The translations under genes and the position numbers were made by a program. 28,233 nt of DNA from Candidatus Hydrogenedentota bacterium (GTDB taxonomy: Bacteria > Hydrogenedentota > Hydrogenedentia > Hydrogenedentales > SLHB01), in assembly GCA_035416745.1 (NCBI GenBank), contig DAOLNV010000007.1, positions 43,588 to 71,820 on the forward strand. The letters are read 5' to 3'. Positions 22,623 to 28,233 of the stretch are shown here, piece by piece. Position 1 is the first letter of the stretch; the number at the start of each line of letters is the position of its first letter. Below the pieces are notes generated by a model that saw nothing but the letters and a program-made list of their open reading frames with translations, was not told the origin of the DNA and did not search any database.

Positions 22623-25406
22623 ATGCCGGAAGGACGCAAGACCATCCACGTCATCTGCAACACGCACTGGGACCGAGAATGGGCGTATCCCTTCGAGGAG
22701 ACGCGATTGTTGCTTTTGGATTTCATGGACAGCTTATTGGATCTGCTCGATCGCGACACCGAATTTCACTCGTTCCTGTTCGATTCGCAGACCATCGCCT
22801 TGGACGACTACCTGGAGTTGCGGCCCGAACGCCGTGAAGACATGGAACGCCACGTGAAATCGGGCCGCTTCATTGTTGGCCCATGGTACTCGCTTCCGGA
22901 AGAATACATCGTGAACGGCGAATCCCTCGTTCGCAACCTGGTTATCGGGCACCGCAAAGCGCGCGCGCTTGGCAAGGTTTCCAAGATCGGCTATACCCCC
23001 TTCAGCTACGGACAGACATCCCAAATGCCCCAGATCTACCAAGGCTTCGGTATCGACACGATCGTCTTCTACCGGGGCATCAATACCCCCAAGAGCGAGT
23101 TTGTTATGGTGGGGCCCGACGGTTCGGAGGTGTTCGGAACCCGTTTCGGCTGCCTGAGCCGCTTCAGCTATTACTTCTACGTGTACCGCATGCTGGTTCA
23201 CGGAATGAGCCGCGACGAGTGGTGGTACGACTGGGACCGGGGCGCGTGTCCCTTCCGTCTCGCATCCACCCGCAACCCCCGCGCACACTACTATATCCTT
23301 GATCCTGAAAGGAAGCAGTGGAACCCGAACCTCCTCCCGGACCAGCTGCAGAAACTGGTCCGCGACGAATCCGAGCATTTCACTACGGACCACATCGCGT
23401 GCATGCAGGGTTTCGACTCGAGCGCTCCCGACCCGCGCGAGACGGAGATCATCGAGTTGTGCCGCACGCTGATGCCCAATCACGACATCAAGGCATCCAG
23501 CCTGGCGGATTTCCTCGAGCTGGTGAGGAAAGAGGTCAAGAAACCGTATCGGATCGAAGGCGAAAGCCGCGACCCCGGTGCTACCGGCAAATGGACCCAT
23601 CTGTTCGGCGACGTCATCAGCGCTCGGACCCGCATCAAACGGGCCAACGCGCGCAACGAGACAAACCTCCAGCGCTGGGCCGAACCCTGGAGCGCGATTG
23701 GCGCCATGGTCGGTGAACCCTACATGAAAGCCCCGCTGGCGCACGCCTGGAAACTGCTGCTCCAGAACCATCCCCACGACACCATCTGCGGCGCGGGTGT
23801 CGACCAGATGGAAAAGGATGTCATTCATCGCGCGGACCAGATCGACCTCATTGCCGAGGGCGTGGCCCGGCGCGGCATGGGGGCCGTCCAGGCCCGCATC
23901 GACAACTCCGGCCTCTCCGACAAAGACGCCGTATTGACCGTCTTCAATCCCTCGCCGTTCCCGCGAAAGGGCGTCGTTTCGTGCCTTGTCGACCTGCCGG
24001 ACAAGACCGGTTACGAGAATTTCAGCGTGGAGACTCCGGAAGGCGGCCGCCTCCGCGTACAATACGCGGAACGCTTCCCCTTCGGCACGCTTGTGCGCAA
24101 TCTCCAGGACATCTCGCTGGAGCTTCGTTCCGAGCGAGTGCGCTGTCACATTGAGACCGGGGATATCCCGGCGCTGGGGTACCGCACGTATCATCTCGTG
24201 CGCGAGGAACGGCTCCCCTATGAGCCCGGAACTCTGGCGCCCGAGCGAAACGTGCTCGAGAACGAGTACCTGCGTGTGACGTTCAACCCCGACGGCACAC
24301 TCGATCTCCTGCACAAGGCCATACGGCAGACGTATGGGGGCCTTCACTATCTCGAAGACACAGGGGAGACCGGCCATTCGTGGGTCCACATGGAACCCGA
24401 TGATAACCAGACAATAACCTCGCACGGCTTTCCCGTGTCCATCGCGATCGAGGAATCGGGGCCGCTCCTGGCGCGCGTGCGCCTCGACTACCATATGCGC
24501 ATCCCCGAGGGATTGCGCGACACGATGGACGCGACTTTCCGGGAACCCGTCGATAACCACACCGGCCGAAGCGACAGATACAGGGATATGGTAGTAACCT
24601 CCCGGTTCACGCTCCGCGCCGACTCCCCCATGCTCGAAGTCACGACCTCTATGGATAACCAGTGCAGGAACCACCGGCTGCGCGTCGTATTTCCAACACG
24701 CCTCAACACCGATGCCACCTATTCCGAAGCAGCATTCGACGTGATCCAGCGCGACATTCACGTCAAGGAAGGTTCGCCCTATTTCGGCAAGTCCAATCCG
24801 CAATATCCCATGCACCGCTTCGTTGAGATGACCGACGGCAGCGCGGGATTCGCGGTGTTGAATACTGGCATCCGGGAATACGAAGCGATGGATACTGCCG
24901 AACGGCCGTTGGCCATCACGCTGCTTCGGGCCTTCACTTTCCGGCAATCTCCGGTAATTGACCGCTGGGAAGTGTATCCCGAGATGGAACTCAGCCAGTG
25001 TCTCGGGCATCACGCATGGACCTACGCCCTTTTCCCCCATGCTGGGGACTGGTCAAACGGCGTGTTTGAGGCCGCGGAGACGCTTACCCTGCCGCTCGAA
25101 ATTGCGCAAGCTGGCGCTCATGCGGGGACGCTCCCCAAACACCAGAGCTTCCTCGAGGTCAAGGGCGGCAACGTTCAAATGACCGCGTTCAAACGCGCGG
25201 AAGACCGCGATGACAGCTTTGTTTTGCGGTTGTTCAACCCGGAAGACCGCGGAACCACGGCCACGATCTCGTGTTTCAAGGATATCCGCAGGGCGTGGCT
25301 GACGAACCTGGACGAGGAACGCCAGGAAGCGCTTTCCCCGTCGGGCAACAGCATCAAACTGAAGGTCGCCAAGAAGAAGATCGTTACCATCGAGTTTCAA
25401 CTCTAA
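22623..25406 (+). CDS. GH38-like alpha-mannosidase homologue with altered catalytic Asp
   Basis: The 927-residue protein has the GH38 layout: catalytic N-terminal domain (about 1-270), central three-helix region, and large beta domains to the C-terminus. Zinc ligands H15 and D17 are in NTHWDREW and the third His is H385 in HPHDTICG. GFDSSAPDP with D265 matches the usual acid/base region. The nucleophile segment, however, reads GYTPFSYGQTSQMPQIY, where bacterial GH38 enzymes have GYLPDSFGQ: F127 takes the place of the Asp that is both nucleophile and zinc ligand. AAGGAGG (22607-22613) supports the ATG at 22623; the frame is open to 22290 but overlaps the divergent gene. No signal peptide is present, so it acts in the cytoplasm. 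It heads a three-gene operon. Confidence 0.8.
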   Translation: MPEGRKTIHVICNTHWDREWAYPFEETRLLLLDFMDSLLDLLDRDTEFHSFLFDSQTIALDDYLELRPERREDMERHVKSGRFIVGPWYSLPEEYIVNGESLVRNLVIGHRKARALGKVSKIGYTPFSYGQTSQMPQIYQGFGIDTIVFYRGINTPKSEFVMVGPDGSEVFGTRFGCLSRFSYYFYVYRMLVHGMSRDEWWYDWDRGACPFRLASTRNPRAHYYILDPERKQWNPNLLPDQLQKLVRDESEHFTTDHIACMQGFDSSAPDPRETEIIELCRTLMPNHDIKASSLADFLELVRKEVKKPYRIEGESRDPGATGKWTHLFGDVISARTRIKRANARNETNLQRWAEPWSAIGAMVGEPYMKAPLAHAWKLLLQNHPHDTICGAGVDQMEKDVIHRADQIDLIAEGVARRGMGAVQARIDNSGLSDKDAVLTVFNPSPFPRKGVVSCLVDLPDKTGYENFSVETPEGGRLRVQYAERFPFGTLVRNLQDISLELRSERVRCHIETGDIPALGYRTYHLVREERLPYEPGTLAPERNVLENEYLRVTFNPDGTLDLLHKAIRQTYGGLHYLEDTGETGHSWVHMEPDDNQTITSHGFPVSIAIEESGPLLARVRLDYHMRIPEGLRDTMDATFREPVDNHTGRSDRYRDMVVTSRFTLRADSPMLEVTTSMDNQCRNHRLRVVFPTRLNTDATYSEAAFDVIQRDIHVKEGSPYFGKSNPQYPMHRFVEMTDGSAGFAVLNTGIREYEAMDTAERPLAITLLRAFTFRQSPVIDRWEVYPEMELSQCLGHHAWTYALFPHAGDWSNGVFEAAETLTLPLEIAQAGAHAGTLPKHQSFLEVKGGNVQMTAFKRAEDRDDSFVLRLFNPEDRGTTATISCFKDIRRAWLTNLDEERQEALSPSGNSIKLKVAKKKIVTIEFQL

Positions 25407-25422
25407 AAGATGGAGTCTGGAA

Positions 25423-26541
25423 ATGTCGTTTCCCGAATTTGACAGGCATAACGTGAAATTCTACCCCTTGCGCGAGCGCGAAAACCGCGTGTTCATCGAG
25501 CGCGACCACATCAAGCCCGAGGAATCGCCGCACCCTCTGACTGCGCAACAGCGGCGCTTGATCGACGAGACCGCGGACCGAATTGCCGCGGCCCGAAAGT
25601 GCGGAGCGGCACGGATGCTGACGTTCGGAGCGCACGCCATAAAGAATGGTCTCGCGCCGGTCATGGCGAAACTCATCGAAGACAAATGGATTACCCACCT
25701 CGCTACCAACGGCGCCGGCATCATCCACGACTGGGAATTCGCGTTCATCGGCGAAAGCAGCGAGCACGTGGCGGCCAACGTTGCCCGGGGCCGGTTCGGG
25801 ATGTGGGAGGAGACCGGATTCTATCTCAATCTGGCGCTGGCCATCGGCGCGTGGGAAGGTCGGGGATACGGTGAATCCATTGGCGCCCTTGTCGAGCGCG
25901 AGGGAATGGAGATTCCCGGCGAAGAGTCCCTTGCGTCAGCCATCACCCGCGGGGTTGCCGAGGACCCGCTGCATGCCGCTGCTGCCGCGGATCTGCTCTA
26001 TCTCGTGCGCCGTTTTGAACTGAAACCCGGGTGGATGAAGGCGCCCCATCCGTACAAGCGTTTTGGCCTGCAAGCGGCGGCGTACCGGCTCGGTGTACCT
26101 CTGACCGGGCATCCCATGATCGGGCACGACATCATTTACCTTCATCCGATGAATCATTGCGCGGCCCTCGGGCGCGTGGCGCAGCGGGATTTCCTCTCGT
26201 TTGCCCACAGCGTCAGTAACCTCACAAACGGCGTGTATTTGAGCATCGGTTCGGCTGTGATGTCTCCCATGGTGTTCGAGAAATCGATGTCGCTTTCCCA
26301 GAACGTTGCCCAGCAGGCGGGCAAATGTATTGAAGACCACTTCATCGTGGTCGTGGATCTCGCCGAATCCCATTGGGACTGGCAAAAGGGCGAACCGCCC
26401 GAAGACAACCCCGATTACTATCTCCGCTACAACAAATCGTTCTCGCGCATGGGCGGCACGATGCGCTATCTCTCCGCCGACAACCGCGATTTTCTCCTGG
26501 CGCTCCTCCGCAACCTCGAACAACGGAGTATCGAATCATGA
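25423..26541 (+). CDS. Deoxyhypusine-synthase-like protein, function unknown
   Basis: This 372-residue soluble protein starts 16 bases after the GH38-like gene, with GGAG seven bases before the ATG. Residues about 68-110 read FGAHAIKNGLAPVMAKLI followed by ITHLATNGAGIIHDWEFA, which resembles the NAD-binding core of deoxyhypusine synthases (the strand-Gly-Ala-x-x-x-His-Asp pattern). A later GHDIIYLHPMNH (234-245) is strongly His-rich. Bacterial members of that superfamily often do not make hypusine, and the neighbours here are sugar enzymes, so a role in sugar or polyol chemistry with NAD is the more likely inference. The family call is by pattern only. The stop overlaps the next start (ATGA), indicating coupled translation. 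Confidence 0.5.
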   Translation: MSFPEFDRHNVKFYPLRERENRVFIERDHIKPEESPHPLTAQQRRLIDETADRIAAARKCGAARMLTFGAHAIKNGLAPVMAKLIEDKWITHLATNGAGIIHDWEFAFIGESSEHVAANVARGRFGMWEETGFYLNLALAIGAWEGRGYGESIGALVEREGMEIPGEESLASAITRGVAEDPLHAAAAADLLYLVRRFELKPGWMKAPHPYKRFGLQAAAYRLGVPLTGHPMIGHDIIYLHPMNHCAALGRVAQRDFLSFAHSVSNLTNGVYLSIGSAVMSPMVFEKSMSLSQNVAQQAGKCIEDHFIVVVDLAESHWDWQKGEPPEDNPDYYLRYNKSFSRMGGTMRYLSADNRDFLLALLRNLEQRSIES

Positions 26542-27197
26542 CCGCGCTATCAGTCATCGAACGGGAAATTCTCGACCAGATGCTTGCGCGACGGCCGAAC
26601 CTCGAACCGTGCGTCGCTGCCCTGCTGAAACTCCATGAATCCCTGGTCGCGTGCTACGACGGCGGCGGCAAGTTGTTGCTCTGCGGCAATGGCGGAAGCA
26701 ATGCGGATGCCATGCACATCGCGGGAGAACTTTGCAAGAGCTTCGAACGCAAACGGCCCATCTCCCCCGATGTGAAAGCCGCGCTGCGAAAACTGCCGCT
26801 TGGCGATGACTTGGCGGAGCATCTCGAAGCCGGATTGCCTGCGATCGCCCTGGGTTTCAACGGCTCCCTGAAAACGGCTGTCGAAAACGATTCGCCGTTG
26901 CGCGATATGGCATTCGCCCAGGAAGCGTTCGCCCTGGCAAAACGCGGCGACGTGTTGCTTGGCATCTCGACCTCCGGCAATGCCGCCAATTGCCTCATGG
27001 CCATGTCAGCCGCGAAGGCTCTTGGGGCCGTTACGGTATCGCTCACTGGTCCGAAAGGAGGGAGGATGGCCGACGCCGCCGACATTGCATTGAAAGCGCC
27101 CGGCGACTCGACCAAGGTGATTCAGGAAGGGCATATCGTGTTGTATCACACATTCTGCGCCCTCATCGAGGCGCATTACTTCACGGAAATGCGCTGA
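26538..27197 (+). CDS. GmhA-like SIS-domain sugar-phosphate isomerase
   Basis: The 219-residue protein is a SIS-domain protein of the phosphoheptose isomerase (GmhA) type, which converts sedoheptulose 7-phosphate to D-glycero-manno-heptose 7-phosphate. Phosphate-binding CGNGGSNADAMHIAGEL lies at 49-65 and GISTSGNA near 155. All four zinc ligands of E. coli GmhA (H61, E65, Q172, H180) have counterparts: H60, E64, Q196 and H204. It is about 25 residues longer than E. coli GmhA because of an insert after residue 70 (RKRPISPDVKAAL to GLPAIALG). It overlaps the deoxyhypusine-synthase-like gene by four bases (ATGA). No other heptose pathway gene (hldE, gmhB) is in the window, so the actual substrate may be another ketose phosphate. 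Confidence 0.78.
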   Translation: MTALSVIEREILDQMLARRPNLEPCVAALLKLHESLVACYDGGGKLLLCGNGGSNADAMHIAGELCKSFERKRPISPDVKAALRKLPLGDDLAEHLEAGLPAIALGFNGSLKTAVENDSPLRDMAFAQEAFALAKRGDVLLGISTSGNAANCLMAMSAAKALGAVTVSLTGPKGGRMADAADIALKAPGDSTKVIQEGHIVLYHTFCALIEAHYFTEMR

Positions 27198-27301
27198 ACC
27201 CACCCGCCGCGTTGCCCCGCTCGGCATTCTGCTGCTGTTTGCCGGGCTGGCGATGGGCGTTCCCAGGTGCATTATCGCCTTCATCCGGGGAGACAGCCCG
27301 G

Positions 27302-28233
27302 CTAATCGCCAAGGTAGCCATGACCGCGAAGGACATCCCGGACGTCCGGGTCCAGTTCTTCCCGCTTCACGCTTCCTGATTCGGCCTCATACCACACATA
27401 GACCCCGAACGTTTCCGCCGCTTCCGCGGGCTGCAGCTCCGTCCACGCCGCCTCGATCTCGCCAGGTATCAAGACGGCGTGGTCCAGGGCCATGGGCGCC
27501 GTCGCACGCCCGATGTAGACGTCTTCCGGCCCGACGGTTGCCCCGTCTTTCTCGACGGTGAGCGTGACCGGCTCATCCTTGGGAACCTCGACAAAGAGGT
27601 GGGCGTTGTCGTGTCCCATCGCCTCCCGCCATATTCGGTTGTGGCCGGGGTCTTCGATATCGCGCAAGTGAATCAAGAAGACAATGCCGTTATCCTCGTG
27701 CATGCCTCCGCCGCGCCCGTAGGGGAAGAACATTTCGTAGGCCCCGAATCTCTTCGCCTCGACATAACAGCGCACTTCATGGTTCGTTCCCGGTTGCCGC
27801 GTGACGAGAATGTGCAGACCGGTCCGCCCGCGCTGCTCCATCCTGCTGGTCCACTGCAGCAGTTCCTCTCCCCACGGGGGAATGTCGGAGATCGGGTGAT
27901 GCTCGCCCGGGTCCGCTGCTAGGTCGTACCAGAACGACGTGCCCGCCCCGAGGTCGCGAATGTACTTCTTTTCGACGGTCTTGGCCGTTTGCATGTTGGC
28001 TGAGTTGAGTTCCAGCGACGCAAAACCGATGGCGGGAGCTATCTCACCGCTGTTCACATAACCCCAGAACGATTTTCCTTGAAATCGTGGCTCGGGCGGC
28101 GCGCCAACTGCATCAAGAAGCGTGGGGGAGATGTCCACCATCTCGACCAGCGCGTCGCGCTGCTCGCCCCTGAAGCGGTCGCCCGGAAGTTTCCAGAGGA
28201 ACGGCACACGAAGCTGTTCTTCATAAAGCGTTT
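27302..28233 (-). CDS. S1 sulfatase, C-terminal part (cut by the right edge)
   Basis: On the minus strand the frame is open through the right edge and continues into TLYEEQLRVPFLWKLPG, the segment that in sulfatases follows the second metal site. The formylglycine motif and metal ligands lie outside the window. The visible 310 residues include VEMVDISPTLLDAVGAP and FWYDLAADPGEHHPI, which end the usual sulfatase core. About 160 further residues (from around RTGLHILVTRQPG) form an extra, probably beta-rich domain with many acidic residues. An internal GTG at 28207 is not the real start. It is convergent with the GmhA-like gene. Confidence 0.82.
   Translation of the reverse strand, partial: TLYEEQLRVPFLWKLPGDRFRGEQRDALVEMVDISPTLLDAVGAPPEPRFQGKSFWGYVNSGEIAPAIGFASLELNSANMQTAKTVEKKYIRDLGAGTSFWYDLAADPGEHHPISDIPPWGEELLQWTSRMEQRGRTGLHILVTRQPGTNHEVRCYVEAKRFGAYEMFFPYGRGGGMHEDNGIVFLIHLRDIEDPGHNRIWREAMGHDNAHLFVEVPKDEPVTLTVEKDGATVGPEDVYIGRATAPMALDHAVLIPGEIEAAWTELQPAEAAETFGVYVWYEAESGSVKREELDPDVRDVLRGHGYLGD

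Noticed and set aside
22734..25040. A 768-codon open frame on the minus strand
   Set aside because: It is antisense to the GH38-like gene, which has clear family motifs. Its composition is that of a shadow frame in GC-rich DNA and it has no recognisable motif.
27198..27561. A plus-strand hydrophobic stretch (GILLLFAGLAMG) after the GmhA-like gene, resembling a signal peptide
   Set aside because: There is no good start codon or ribosome-binding site upstream and the frame runs antisense through the sulfatase gene. It may be chance or a remnant.
1..28233. CRISPR arrays, tRNA or rRNA genes, insertion sequences
   Set aside because: I looked for evenly spaced direct repeats, cloverleaf-like segments and transposase motifs and saw none.

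Overview
The window is a GC-rich bacterial chromosome fragment with Shine-Dalgarno-led genes. It carries three arylsulfatases (one cut by the right edge), several secreted or cytoplasmic glycoside hydrolases, a Tat-type signal and a lipoprotein sugar-binding protein. This content fits a polysaccharide-degrading member of the Planctomycetota/Verrucomicrobiota/Lentisphaerota/Hydrogenedentota type, probably from an environmental genome. That placement is inferred from gene content; there is no rRNA or marker gene to fix it. No tRNA, rRNA, CRISPR array, transposase or integrase was seen.

Layout. (1) 1-97: the 5' end of a GNAT-type acetyltransferase leaving on the minus strand, divergent from (2) 272-11997, a long plus-strand run. 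This run holds a PutP-type sodium symporter, a secreted (alpha/alpha)6-toroid protein, a GH78 alpha-L-rhamnosidase, a GH42-like glycosidase, and an ABC sugar importer (lipoprotein binding protein plus two permeases, no ATPase). It reads as a unit that cleaves rhamnose-containing glycans outside the cytoplasm and imports the products. (3) 11998-12750: a gene-free convergent spacer packed with small hairpins (REP-like), followed by a minus-strand Mrr-type restriction endonuclease (12751-13656). (4) 14027-16306: a signal-less parvulin prolyl isomerase and a Tat-exported Cys-type sulfatase with a good sigma70-like promoter. (5) 16435-20096: a four-gene block of soluble GAF histidine kinase, small two-helix membrane protein, TPR/zinc-ribbon polytopic membrane protein, and a stand-alone HD domain like the C-terminal part of Ppx/GppA. 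(6) 20234-21082: an exported endonuclease/exonuclease/phosphatase-family enzyme. (7) 21156-22445 (minus): a cytoplasmic Ser-type sulfatase, divergent from (8) 22623-27197: a GH38-like protein, a deoxyhypusine-synthase-like protein and a GmhA-like SIS isomerase in tight operon spacing. (9) 27302-28233 (minus): the C-terminal part of a third sulfatase with a long extra domain.

Most interesting points. The GH38-like protein has Phe where the family has its catalytic and zinc-binding Asp, and it is coupled to a deoxyhypusine-synthase-like protein and a phosphoheptose-isomerase-like protein, which suggests a non-standard sugar pathway. The Ser-type sulfatase has Lys at a position that is normally a metal ligand. 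The kinase/membrane/TPR/HD block could be an undescribed signalling unit. The mrr-side spacer is a dense hairpin array. Functions are read from motifs only; no database search was possible.
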